From Spartobacteria bacterium (GTDB lineage Bacteria > Verrucomicrobiota > Verrucomicrobiia > Chthoniobacterales > Chthoniobacteraceae), in assembly GCA_025355595.1 (NCBI GenBank), contig JANXZI010000755.1:1-22770 (forward strand): 22,770 nucleotides of DNA, written 5' to 3'. Below are positions 15,389 to 22,591 of the stretch, in pieces. Under the pieces are notes generated by a model that saw nothing but the letters and a program-made list of their open reading frames with translations, was not told the origin of the DNA and did no database searches. Each line of letters begins with the position of its first letter. Position 1 is the first letter of the stretch. The position numbers and the translations under genes are program-made.

Positions 15389-16678
15389 GTGAGCCAGTCA
15401 CCCCATCTCCAGCGCGCGCTGGTCCTCCAGTCGCAGGGCCGGCACGATCTTGCCGAAAAGGAGCTGCGGCAGCATCTCGCCGAAATTCCGACGGACGGTT
15501 TTGCGCACGCATTGCTCGCGCTGAATGTGGCGGAATTGGACCGGCTCGCCGAGGCGGAGGAATCCGCACGCGAGGCGATCGGGCTCGCGCCGGACCACGC
15601 CTTTTCGCACTATGCGATGGCACGCGTGCTCTCGGCACGCAACCGCGAGGACGCCGCGGCGCTCGCGATCATGGAAGCGATCCGGCTGGAGCCCACGGAC
15701 GCCGACTACCACGGGATGCTTGCCGTGATCGAATTCCACCGCCGCCGCTGGCAGCCGTCGCTCGATGCGGCGGAGACCGGGCTACGCTTCGATCCCGAGC
15801 ATGTGAACTGCAACAACCTGCGCGCGATGGCGCTCGTGAAACTCGGACGCAAGGCCGAGGCGGGGGCGACGATTGATTCCACACTCTCCCGCGATCCCGA
15901 CAATGCGGTCTCGCACGCGAACAAGGGCTGGACGCTGCTCGAACAAGGCCGGCGCAAGGACGCGATGACGCACTTCCGCGAGAGTCTGCGGCTCGATCCG
16001 ACGAGCGACTGGGCGCGCGCCGGACTCGTCGAGGCGATCAAGGCGGGCAATCCGATCTACGCGCTGCTCCTGAAATATTTCCTGTGGATGGCGAAGCTCT
16101 CCGCCCGCGCGCAGTGGGGCATCCTGCTCGGCGGCTACTTCGGGAACCGCATGCTCGGCGACCTGTCCCGGAAAAATCCCCAGTGGTCGCCGTGGATCGA
16201 TCCCATCCGCATCGCGTACGTCGCCTTCGCGCTGCTCACATGGCTCTCGCAGCCGCTGTTCAATCTCATGCTCTTCCTGCACCCGCAGGGCCGTCACGCG
16301 CTCAGCGGCGACCAGCGAGGACAGGCATCGTGGGTCGGCCTCCTCCTCGGCCTCGCGCTCGCCTCGGTCGGCGCGTGGTTTTTCTGCGGGAAAAAATTCG
16401 AGTTCATCCTCACGGCGCTCGTGCTCGGGCTGCTGGCAATCCCAGTCATGGCGATCTTCGTGTGCGCCCGCGGCTGGCCCCGCATGACGATGACGGCCAT
16501 CGCGGTCGTGCTCGCTGGCGCCGGGCTCTATCCGGCGTTCGTGATGCTCTTCGCGGATACATCCCAGAGTACGGCGCTCGGCACGTCCGCCATCGGCGCG
16601 CTGAATTTCTTTTTCATCGGCATCTTCGCGACGCAGTTCCTCGCAAACTGGCTCGCTGCCCAGCGCCCGCGCCGGTGA
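15389..16678 (+). CDS. TPR protein with C-terminal polytopic membrane domain
   Basis: The start at GTG 15389 (MSQSPHLQRALVLQSQG) was chosen because GGAG lies 9-12 bases upstream and the longer frame runs into the heptamer repeat. The 429 residues begin with about six tetratricopeptide-type repeats (1-230): HDLAEKELRQHL, HALLALNVAELDRLAEAEES, FSHYAMARVLSARN, YHGMLAVIEFHRRRW, CNNLRAMALVKLGRKAEA and HANKGWTLLEQGRRKDAMTH. They are followed by about six hydrophobic segments: WGILLGGYF, IRIAYVAFALLTWLSQPLFNL, WVGLLLGLALASVGAWFF, FILTALVLGLLAIPVMAIFV, MTAIAVVLAGAGLYPAFVML and IGALNFFFIGIFATQFLANWL. The TPR part is cytoplasmic and probably a protein-docking platform at the inner membrane. No enzymatic motif is seen. 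With the preceding TPR-AAA+ ATPase it may form a membrane-linked remodelling module, which is inference from adjacency and domain type. Confidence 0.85.
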   Translation: MSQSPHLQRALVLQSQGRHDLAEKELRQHLAEIPTDGFAHALLALNVAELDRLAEAEESAREAIGLAPDHAFSHYAMARVLSARNREDAAALAIMEAIRLEPTDADYHGMLAVIEFHRRRWQPSLDAAETGLRFDPEHVNCNNLRAMALVKLGRKAEAGATIDSTLSRDPDNAVSHANKGWTLLEQGRRKDAMTHFRESLRLDPTSDWARAGLVEAIKAGNPIYALLLKYFLWMAKLSARAQWGILLGGYFGNRMLGDLSRKNPQWSPWIDPIRIAYVAFALLTWLSQPLFNLMLFLHPQGRHALSGDQRGQASWVGLLLGLALASVGAWFFCGKKFEFILTALVLGLLAIPVMAIFVCARGWPRMTMTAIAVVLAGAGLYPAFVMLFADTSQSTALGTSAIGALNFFFIGIFATQFLANWLAAQRPRR

Positions 16679-16751
16679 ACAGGAAAGCCGTCCGGTTTTT
16701 GCCTGACGGATCTTGCGATGGGATGGATGCCGTGCGGACTTTGCATCGGCG

Positions 16752-16795
16752 CGAAGAGGTGAGCCACGAGGAGGAAGTTCTTCGCGGAGATCATC
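16752..16795 (+). pseudogene. decayed remnant of a dienelactone hydrolase 3' end
   Basis: Bases 16774-16792 are identical over 19 bases to 22461-22479, the end of the larger DLH remnant, and nearly so to the end of the intact DLH gene. The similarity continues upstream at 18 of 22 bases (16759-16780). Read in the DLH frame it gives AT-R-R-KFFAEI-I, matching AAMKKFFAEILK, but the conserved Trp codon has become TGA and the normal stop is lost. It lies in the 165-base spacer between the TPR-membrane gene and the 3' end of creC, on the plus strand like the intact gene. Confidence 0.55.
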
Positions 16796-16843
16796 CGACA
16801 GCGCGTTCGCGTGAACTGGACGCGTCACCCAAATCATCAACGC

Positions 16844-18274
16844 CTACCCTCCGTGCCGCAGGCGCAGAGTTGCGCGGGCACCGCGGCCATCAGGGCGGTT
16901 TTCGACGGCGATGCTGCCGCCGTGAAGCGCGGCGGCTTCGCGCACGAAGCAGAGGCCGAGGCCGGAACTCTTGCGGCCGTTGGCAGGGCGCTGGAGTGAA
17001 TAGAAGCGCTCAAAGAGTCGCGGCAGCGCGTAGTCGGGAATTCCGTGGCCTTCATCCTCGACGGTAATTTCGGCAGTTCGTTCCGCTGCATCGGACGAGA
17101 CGCGGACGCGGATGAGGCCGCCGTCCGGGGAAAAATCGATCGCGTTTTGCAGCAGGTTATGGAGCGCGCTTTCGAGGAGAAATGATTCACCGAGCACCTG
17201 GGGCCGCGCATCGCAGGTGAGGTCGAGGCGCAGGTTGTGCGCTTCCGCCGCAGGCTGGAGCTGTGCGCAGACTGCTTGGGCGAGATCAGCGAGCGGGATG
17301 GACTCGGGGTGATCGAGTTTCTTCCGGCTCTCGAGTGCGGAGAGCGCGAGGAGGCGGTCTATGATGTTCTGCAACCGCCGCGCCTCGGCCTGGATGTTGG
17401 AGACGAATTTCTCGCGACGCTCCGACGGCATGTCCTCGTGCAGCAGTTCGGCGGCGCCACGGATCGCCGCGACGGGGCTTTTCATCTCGTGCGTCAGCGT
17501 CTGCACGTAGTTCTCCACGTAGGCGCGATTTTCCAGCGCATCGCGCATCCCCTCGAAGGCGCGCCCGAGTGTCGCGGCCTCAGGTGAGCCGAATTCCGGC
17601 GGCACCGCCCGCTCGCCCCGCGCGACGGCGTGCGCGTACTCCGTGAGCCGCCGGATGGGACGCGAGAACAGCCGGATCACCAGATACGCGCCGATGGTGA
17701 TCGCACTGAAATGGATGAGACCAATGGTGCGAATCCATGACTGCGTTTCGTTGCGGAACGGGAAGATGCTGCGCTGAGCCTTGGCCATGCTGACCGCGCC
17801 GACGATGCGCCCTTCCCGGTGAATCGGTGCGCCGACGTACATCACGGAGCTATCGTCGTCCTTCGGATCGAGATGCGTGGACCGCGCTCCGTACGCGCCT
17901 GCGAGCGTGAGGGTGACATCGCGCTTGCCGCGGAAGTCCTGCCCCTCAGCGCGTCCGCCGTCCGAGTCGAAGAGGACGATCCCTTTTGCATCGGTGACGT
18001 ACACATCCATCGCCAGCTTCGTCTTCGTGAAGTCGTAGATTTTCGCGGAGAATTCCCGGCTGCGCGCGGCGTCCCACTCGCGGCGCAATTCCGCGATGTC
18101 GAAACCGTTCGTCTCCAGGCGCGCCGCGATGATCTGCGCGACATCCACCATGGATTCCTCGGTGGCCTCGAGGTACTGCCGCTCGACGCGCTTCGTCAGC
18201 GTGCGGTCGAACGCGAAGAGCCCCAGCAACAGGAAGGCGAGGAAGCCGATGAGGATGCGCGAGGTCGTGCTCAC
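16844..18274 (-). CDS. creC: sensor histidine kinase CreC
   Basis: Inner-membrane sensor kinase that phosphorylates CreB. The GTG start at 18274 overlaps the creB stop by four bases (GTGA), giving 476 residues, the usual CreC length. A first membrane helix (ILIGFLAFLLLGLFAF, about 7-22) and a second (LIHFSAITIGAYLVIRLF, about 186-203) enclose an extracytoplasmic sensor domain of about 160 residues. That domain carries the CreC-specific segments VYVTDAKGIVLFDS, GAYGARST and SSVMYVGAPI, all close to E. coli CreC. Then come a HAMP-like linker (SRPIRRLTEYAHAV), the phosphoacceptor H262 in LTHEMKSPVAAIRGAAE, an N box (LLQNAIDFSPDG, N373/N377), G1 DEGHGIPD (407-414), and the hallmark IPDYAL.RLFERFYSL followed by ANGRKSSGLGL. 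All catalytic boxes are present. Translation is probably coupled to creB. Confidence 0.95.
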   Translation of the reverse strand: MSTTSRILIGFLAFLLLGLFAFDRTLTKRVERQYLEATEESMVDVAQIIAARLETNGFDIAELRREWDAARSREFSAKIYDFTKTKLAMDVYVTDAKGIVLFDSDGGRAEGQDFRGKRDVTLTLAGAYGARSTHLDPKDDDSSVMYVGAPIHREGRIVGAVSMAKAQRSIFPFRNETQSWIRTIGLIHFSAITIGAYLVIRLFSRPIRRLTEYAHAVARGERAVPPEFGSPEAATLGRAFEGMRDALENRAYVENYVQTLTHEMKSPVAAIRGAAELLHEDMPSERREKFVSNIQAEARRLQNIIDRLLALSALESRKKLDHPESIPLADLAQAVCAQLQPAAEAHNLRLDLTCDARPQVLGESFLLESALHNLLQNAIDFSPDGGLIRVRVSSDAAERTAEITVEDEGHGIPDYALPRLFERFYSLQRPANGRKSSGLGLCFVREAAALHGGSIAVENRPDGRGARATLRLRHGG

Positions 18275-18957
18275 AAATTCTCGCGCAGCGAGTAGCCGAA
18301 GCCGCGGTGCGTCTCGATCGGATCGGCGTCGCGGCTCACTTCCTTGAGCTTCGCGCGGATGCTCTTGATGTGCGCATCCACCGTGCGCTCCAGCGCCGCG
18401 CCGGGATCGTCCCACGCGATCTCCATGAGCTGTGCCCGGGAGAAGACGCGGCCCGGTTTCGCGCACAGCGCGCGCAGCAGGCGGTGCTCGGTGCCGGAGA
18501 GAATCAGCCGCACGCCGGAGAAGTGGATCTGCGCGCGGTCCTCATCGATCCGAAATGCACCGTGCGGTGCCGGCGCACTTTCCACGGGTGCGGGAGAGAA
18601 ACGCCGGAGCACCGCCTTCACCCGCGCGCAGAGTTCGCGCGGGCTGAACGGCTTCACCATGTAGTCATCGCCGCCGAGTTCGAGGCCGACCACGCGATCC
18701 ACTTCACTCGCGCGCGCGGTGAGGAAAATGATCGGCAGATTCGAGGTGCGGCGGATCTCGCGGCACAGGTCGAAGCCGACGACATCCGGCAGTCCGACAT
18801 CGAGAACCACGAGCGCCCACGGGCCGCGCGACAGGGCGGCGCGCGCCTCGCCGCCCGTCGCGCAGCCGTGCGGCTCGAAGCCTTCGGTCCCGAGCGAGTA
18901 GGTGATGTTGTCGAGGATCGTCGGCTCATCTTCGACGACGAGGATGCGCGGTTTCAT
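18271..18957 (-). CDS. creB: response regulator CreB (OmpR/PhoB family)
   Basis: A 228-residue DNA-binding response regulator. The receiver domain (1-118) has the acidic pocket E9-D10-E11, the phosphoacceptor D53 (VVLDVGLPD), T80 (IFLTARAS) and K102 (MVKPFSP). After a Pro/Ala linker, the OmpR-type winged helix (about 132-228) shows LILSGTEHRLLRALCAKPGRVFSRAQLMEIAW, the recognition-helix region RTVDAHIKSIRAKLKE and the final wing ETHRGFGYSL. Assignment to CreB rather than another PhoB-like regulator rests on its overlap with a clear creC and the nearby creD. In E. coli CreB binds the cre-tag TTCAC-N6-TTCAC; a matching array lies at 22220-22268 in front of the first gene of this cluster. Between creD and this gene are 285 bases containing a nested palindrome, so creBC may have its own promoter or be attenuated. 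Confidence 0.93.
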   Translation of the reverse strand: MKPRILVVEDEPTILDNITYSLGTEGFEPHGCATGGEARAALSRGPWALVVLDVGLPDVVGFDLCREIRRTSNLPIIFLTARASEVDRVVGLELGGDDYMVKPFSPRELCARVKAVLRRFSPAPVESAPAPHGAFRIDEDRAQIHFSGVRLILSGTEHRLLRALCAKPGRVFSRAQLMEIAWDDPGAALERTVDAHIKSIRAKLKEVSRDADPIETHRGFGYSLRENL

Positions 18958-19047
18958 CGGGCGACCGTGGGCGAGCGTGCGGCGGTGATCAAGAACGTGT
19001 CATGCCGTTTGAGTGTGCGCAGCCTTTGCAGCACCAACGGTGCGAAC

Positions 19048-19189
19048 CATGCCAGCCGGGGGCAACGCCCTGGGTTTGAGTCCCCAAAAAGGACAAAGCC
19101 CTGAAGGGGCGAGACAAGATGGGGCCGCCCTTTCAGGGCTTTGATCATTCTATTTCCCATGACCCAGGGCGTTGCCCTGGGCTGGCATG
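19048..19189. repeat. nested palindromic repeat between creD and creB
   Basis: The outer arms are 19048-19075 and 19162-19189, reverse complementary over 28 bases with two mismatches, built around GGCAACGCCCTGGGT / ACCCAGGGCGTTGCC. The inner arms are 19095-19110 (AAAGCCCTGAAGGGGC) and 19127-19142, reverse complementary over 16 bases with one mismatch. A small perfect hairpin, GCACC-AAC-GGTGC (19031-19043), lies just outside. The layout resembles dispersed intergenic hairpin elements I associate with Verrucomicrobiota/Planctomycetota genomes. Transcribed from creD towards creB, it would form a strong stem and could terminate, attenuate or stabilise the cre mRNA. No transposase is associated. 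Confidence 0.88.
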
Positions 19190-19242
19190 TTTGCGGGCCT
19201 TTAGCCCTCAGCCGGTCCGAGTCACCAAAGTGCATGACAGGC

Positions 19243-20445
19243 TCAAGCCGTGGTGGTGGGCAACGGCGGCCTGACCGGTTGCGCAGTGAGCGTCGTGTCC
19301 CATTTCACCCGCGCGGTGAAGGCCATGAGCAGCGCGAGCGTGACGATCGCGCCGACGGTGATGGTGATGCCCGTGAGCCCGTCGAAGAAAAAGCTGTAGC
19401 TGAAGAGTACCATGTAGGCGAATTGCGCGAGGCCCGAGATGGCCGCGTATTTGGCATTCGTCGCGCGCCAGAGGTAGCCGGTGACGAGTACGAGCGAGAC
19501 GGCGGCGGCGATGCCGAACGAGAGCGTGAGCGGCACGAGATCCACGAGATAGGCGAAGAGGAGCTGGAATGCGAAGCAGCCGGCGGCGAGGAAGAAGTAG
19601 TTCATCGGGTGCAGCAATGTGCCTTCGCGGATGCCGACGATGACGAGCACGGCGAAGAAAAACAGCAGCGACACCGGCGCAAAAAATGTCATGCGCCCCG
19701 CGACATGGCCGGGGTTCGTGACGGCGGGCATGTCCATCGCGATCGCGTTTGCGCCGATCACGTCGGTGTAGTCCCACTGCATCTTCATGCCTGTGCCCGC
19801 GACTGCGCGCGATGTGGGCGACTCGGCGAAGGGCGGGATGTTGATCTCGGAAAAGTTCGTGTTCATCGCGAGATGCAGGCCCTTCAGCCGCTTCGCGCTC
19901 TTGAGCGAATAGACCCACTGGTTCAGCCCGGTCGCGCGGTAGGTCACGGTGAGCGGCACTTCCGCATCGGGCGCGAGGAGCAGCGACTCGCGAATCTCGC
20001 CGTTCACCGGAGCCTTTTCCGTGAGCTTGTCGCCGAAGCGCAGTGAGAACGCATCGTAACGCGCGTCGGCGGCGGGAAATTTGAACGACACATAGATCGT
20101 CTGCGCGATGGGCGTCGGATTTTTCACGACATACTTGCCGGTGAACTCGGCCTTGTACGTGCGATACCAGAGCAGTCCCTTTTGCTTCGGATCGTAGGAG
20201 AGCGTGACGGCGATGTCGCTCGTCTCGGGTTGGATTTCGCGGCGCGCATTGGCGATCGTCGGCGCTTCGTAAAACAGCGACGGGTGTTCCTGCGTGAGCA
20301 CGGGGCCCCAGTTTTTCACGACATCGGAACCGAGGCGTCCGTCGGTCGCGTCGGAGCGGAATTGCAGCGTTCCTCCGAGGAGAAACCAGGCGATGGAAGT
20401 GCCGGCGACGATGAAGCAGATGGCGAGGAGACGTTTGATGGTCAT
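19243..20445 (-). CDS. creD: CreD-family inner membrane protein
   Basis: A 400-residue membrane protein of the CreD family (PF06123); in E. coli and Aeromonas, creD is the most strongly CreBC-controlled gene and is linked to envelope stress and beta-lactam or colicin tolerance. The start at ATG 20445 (MTIKRLLAICFIVAGTSIAWFLLGG) gives a first membrane helix. An extracytoplasmic beta-rich region follows (about 40-265: IAVTLSYDPKQKGLLWYRTY, FTGKYVVKNPT, YVSFKFPAADARYDAFSL, GLNQWVYSLKSAKRL). Five or six C-terminal helices include FFAPVSLLFFFAVLVIVGI, HPMNYFFLAAGCFAFQLLFAYLVDLVPLTLSF and the segments after it, the conserved CreD end. The N-terminal ectodomain differs from E. coli CreD, so the symbol denotes family and context. 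There is no Shine-Dalgarno; the 5' leader instead has CTCTCAA heptamers. It lies 52 bases after the exported 565-residue protein gene. Confidence 0.87.
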   Translation of the reverse strand: MTIKRLLAICFIVAGTSIAWFLLGGTLQFRSDATDGRLGSDVVKNWGPVLTQEHPSLFYEAPTIANARREIQPETSDIAVTLSYDPKQKGLLWYRTYKAEFTGKYVVKNPTPIAQTIYVSFKFPAADARYDAFSLRFGDKLTEKAPVNGEIRESLLLAPDAEVPLTVTYRATGLNQWVYSLKSAKRLKGLHLAMNTNFSEINIPPFAESPTSRAVAGTGMKMQWDYTDVIGANAIAMDMPAVTNPGHVAGRMTFFAPVSLLFFFAVLVIVGIREGTLLHPMNYFFLAAGCFAFQLLFAYLVDLVPLTLSFGIAAAVSLVLVTGYLWRATNAKYAAISGLAQFAYMVLFSYSFFFDGLTGITITVGAIVTLALLMAFTARVKWDTTLTAQPVRPPLPTTTA

Positions 20446-20450
20446 GGGTA

Positions 20451-20476
20451 GAGTTGAGAGGGTTGAGAGTTGAGAG
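20451..20476. repeat. TTGAGAG heptamer repeat in the creD leader
   Basis: Three TTGAGAG units (20454, 20463 and 20470; CTCTCAA on the creD strand) occupy the 5' leader immediately upstream of the creD start, where a ribosome site would be expected. Such short heptamers resemble, in scale, the GGAACTC units at 15321-15354. The repeat number could vary by slippage and might change the leader length, which is inference. Confidence 0.75.
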
Positions 20477-20497
20477 GCGTGTCGCGGATTTGGGCGG

Positions 20498-22195
20498 CTA
20501 TTTTTCGAGGCTGCGGCGCTGGTAGAAGAGCGAGACGGCGGGGCGTTCCGCGCGGCAGAAATCCTTGCGCAGTGCGATGGCCTGATCGCCGCGTCCCGGA
20601 TCGGCGGTGTTGCCTGCGACGGAGACGTTGCCGTCAATCGCCGTGATCTCGAACGCGCCGGGAATGGCGATGGACCAGTCGAGATGCTCGATGAAAAGCG
20701 GCGTGCGCGGCAGTTCCAGCGCCGCGTTGCCGGAGACAGGATCGAGTGCTTTCAGCTTCGCCGCATAGACGAGCGACACGGTCGTCGCTCCTTTTTCCGG
20801 CGCGGGGATGGCAAGCTCGATGACTCCCTTGTCGCGCTGAATGGGCTGCGCCGCCGCGCCCGCCACAGTGCAGGAAAGCAACTCCACATCCGACGGCAGT
20901 TCCAGCCGCCACGCGAGCGGTGCCTGATGGCGGATGGTGTATGCGATCGCGGTCTGCGTCGCGCCGTCCGCGACGAGCCGCAGCGTCGCCTTTGCCTCGC
21001 TCACGATCGCCTCGGCGGTCGCGATGGTCGGGAGCCAGTGCGTCTGCAGCACCAGCGGCGCGGTGGTCTCCGCGGTCACGAATGTCGCGTCGTCGATCGC
21101 CACGCGCATCCACTCCGGCAGGCGGCGCGACTCCACGGCGGCGCGCAGTCCGTCGCCCTTCAGTTCGAGTCCGTCCTTCGTCACGAGGGCGAAAAGTTGG
21201 CGCGGCGCATTGTCATCGGGTCCGACTGGCGCGGTCAGCGTCCATTGCTCCGCGAGCGGCGACTGCGGCACGGCGTACGCGATGGTCATTTCGCGATCGA
21301 GAATGTCGCGCGTTTTCCAGCGGATGTGGATCACGCGGCGGCCGTCATCGGCGCGCGTCTGCGACCAGTCGGCGAGATCGTCAGATGACACTTTGATCGC
21401 ACTCGCATTGGCCGGCAGCGCGACCGTGAGGTCGAGACCCGAGCCGTCGTCGGAGCGGGCAAAGACGTGCGCACCGAAATGCAGCCGGCCTTCCTTGAAC
21501 ACCACGAGCACCTGCGATTGCGTGAGCCAGTGGCTCGGCGTGAGCGGCGGAGGCGGCTTCGGCACTTCCTCGATTTTTGGCGCGGCGACTTCGAGGCTGA
21601 TCTCGCCCGCATCGCCAGGCAGCAGGAAGACTGCGGCGCCGCCGGCAAACGTCCCCGCTTGTCCATTCACACGGGCCTCCATGCCGGCAGGAATGCCGGA
21701 AACGCTCAGCCGTTTCGCCGATGCGGTGCCGAGCGTGAGCTTCAGCGGCAGCGTGAATTGCCGCAGCCCGCGCGTCGCGAGTTGCATCGAGACGGGCGTC
21801 TTGCCAGGCGCGTTTGTGAGCAATGCGTAGCCTTCATTCCAGACGATCGAACGCTCGCCCGCTTCCGCCTTTTCGAGCCGGATATCACCACCGAGCAGCG
21901 GGATGCGCTGCCACTTTTTGTCGAGTGCTTCGACCTCAAATTCCGCGTCAACCTTGCTCGCCGCATCGCCGAGCGCGATCCGGACATCCGCACGATGCAC
22001 GACGAATGGGACCGGCGCGGTGTCCAGCGGCGGAGGCGGTTCGGGCCTGCGGTGTCCGGCCTCCCACAGCGCGCGCAGTTCCGCATACGGGATGGTCACG
22101 GTCGCGCGCCCGAGATCGGGCGGCAATGGCGGTTCGGGAAGCGTCTCTGCGACGGCAGTGGTGAGGAGTGCGAGGAGACAGGCGGCGTGTTTCAT
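20498..22195 (-). CDS. exported 565-residue protein heading the cre cluster, function unknown
   Basis: The start at ATG 22195 opens a signal peptide (MKHAACLLALLTTAVAETLP, cut near residue 20). A GAGGA at 22207-22211 on the minus strand may be a weak ribosome site. The remaining 545 residues have no membrane helix and read as a series of beta-sandwich-like segments: IPYAELRALWEAG with a proline-rich stretch, then ADVRIALGDAASKVDAEFEVEALDKKW, RIPLLGGDIRLEKAE, LKLTLGTASAKRLSVSGIP, VLVVFKEGRLHFGAHVFAR, LDLTVALPANASAIKV and WRLELPSDVELLSCTV. No catalytic motif is visible. I recognise it only as a type of exported protein found in Planctomycetota/Verrucomicrobiota. Its position, first in the cre cluster with a cre-tag-like array at its start and 52 bases before creD, suggests it works with CreD in the envelope and is induced by CreBC. 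That role is inference. Confidence 0.85.
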   Translation of the reverse strand: MKHAACLLALLTTAVAETLPEPPLPPDLGRATVTIPYAELRALWEAGHRRPEPPPPLDTAPVPFVVHRADVRIALGDAASKVDAEFEVEALDKKWQRIPLLGGDIRLEKAEAGERSIVWNEGYALLTNAPGKTPVSMQLATRGLRQFTLPLKLTLGTASAKRLSVSGIPAGMEARVNGQAGTFAGGAAVFLLPGDAGEISLEVAAPKIEEVPKPPPPLTPSHWLTQSQVLVVFKEGRLHFGAHVFARSDDGSGLDLTVALPANASAIKVSSDDLADWSQTRADDGRRVIHIRWKTRDILDREMTIAYAVPQSPLAEQWTLTAPVGPDDNAPRQLFALVTKDGLELKGDGLRAAVESRRLPEWMRVAIDDATFVTAETTAPLVLQTHWLPTIATAEAIVSEAKATLRLVADGATQTAIAYTIRHQAPLAWRLELPSDVELLSCTVAGAAAQPIQRDKGVIELAIPAPEKGATTVSLVYAAKLKALDPVSGNAALELPRTPLFIEHLDWSIAIPGAFEITAIDGNVSVAGNTADPGRGDQAIALRKDFCRAERPAVSLFYQRRSLEK

Positions 22196-22219
22196 ACGTG
22201 CAAATCCTCGCGCAGCCGT

Positions 22220-22268
22220 GTGAATCCCTGATGCGCCCCGCGTGAAACGATGATGAAATCTCGGTGAA
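22220..22268 (-). promoter_or_regulatory. candidate CreB-binding array (cre-tag-like TTCAC repeats)
   Basis: On the minus strand, TTCAC occurs exactly at 22268-22264, 22246-22242 and 22224-22220, 22 bases apart. Between the first two, at the 11-base step, is TTCAT (22257-22253); between the second two is a degenerate CGCAT (22235-22231). The array therefore reads TTCAC-N6-TTCAT-N6-TTCAC-N6-CGCAT-N6-TTCAC, on the coding strand of the gene whose ATG is at 22195, ending 24 bases before it. The known E. coli CreB box (and the Aeromonas BlrA tag) is TTCAC-N6-TTCAC, a direct repeat at one helical turn. No convincing -10 box is visible. The array is seen directly; CreB binding is inference. Confidence 0.68.
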
Positions 22269-22275
22269 GACACTG

Positions 22276-22488
22276 AGCTTCGCATTCGGCAGTGGCCCGG
22301 ATTCGCGGGTGAATGCCGAGGTCATCGCATTGAAGGCCGAGATGGAAAAGGCGAAGGCAAAGCTGGAATTTATCACCCACGAAGGCGCGCCGCACGGCTT
22401 CACCAAGCCCGGCCCCGCCTACCAGGAAAAGGCCGACCAGGAATCGTGGGCCGCGATGAAGAAGTTCTTCGCGGAGATCCTGAAATAG
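22276..22488 (+). pseudogene. 5'-truncated remnant of a dienelactone hydrolase gene
   Basis: The frame ending TAG at 22486-22488 encodes the last 71 or so residues of a DLH protein. From 22333 it matches 13610-13765 of the intact DLH gene at 139 of 156 bases and 46 of 51 residues by my alignment, including the catalytic His region PHGFTKPGPAYQEKAD. Upstream, PDSRVNAEVIALKAEM still aligns with the catalytic Asp region ADSHVSKEVPDFKAEM, then similarity fades near 22276. The nucleophile-Cys region and signal peptide are absent. Of 16 altered codons after 22333, 11 are synonymous, suggesting the source was a functional paralog for some time. The apparent GTG start at 22264 lies inside the cre-tag array, so I do not think the ORF is translated from there. 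Confidence 0.85.
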
Positions 22489-22507
22489 CGCCCCCGCACG
22501 GCTGCCT

Positions 22508-22591
22508 CATACCAATCTAAGTTGAAAACAGGACGTTCTGTTTTTGGAGGAAACGTTCATACCAAAATGAGTTGAAAAACGGACGGTTCTG
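22508..22591. repeat. imperfect direct repeat, CATACCAA...TTGAAAA...TTCTG units
   Basis: Units 22508-22540 and 22558-22591 share CATACCAA, AGTTGAAAA and a GGACG...TTCTG end with a few substitutions and a one-base length difference; 17 bases separate them. They follow the DLH remnant and lead into the palindromic element at the window edge, and may be part of one composite intergenic repeat. No coding potential is seen. Confidence 0.7.

Noticed and set aside
18958..19242. A second cre-tag in front of creB
   Set aside because: No TTCAC or GTGAA pentamer occurs in this spacer.
22264..22488. Functional 74-residue gene from GTG 22264
   Set aside because: It lacks the DLH nucleophile region, its start sits in the TTCAC array, and it aligns only to the end of DLH; a truncated remnant is the better reading.
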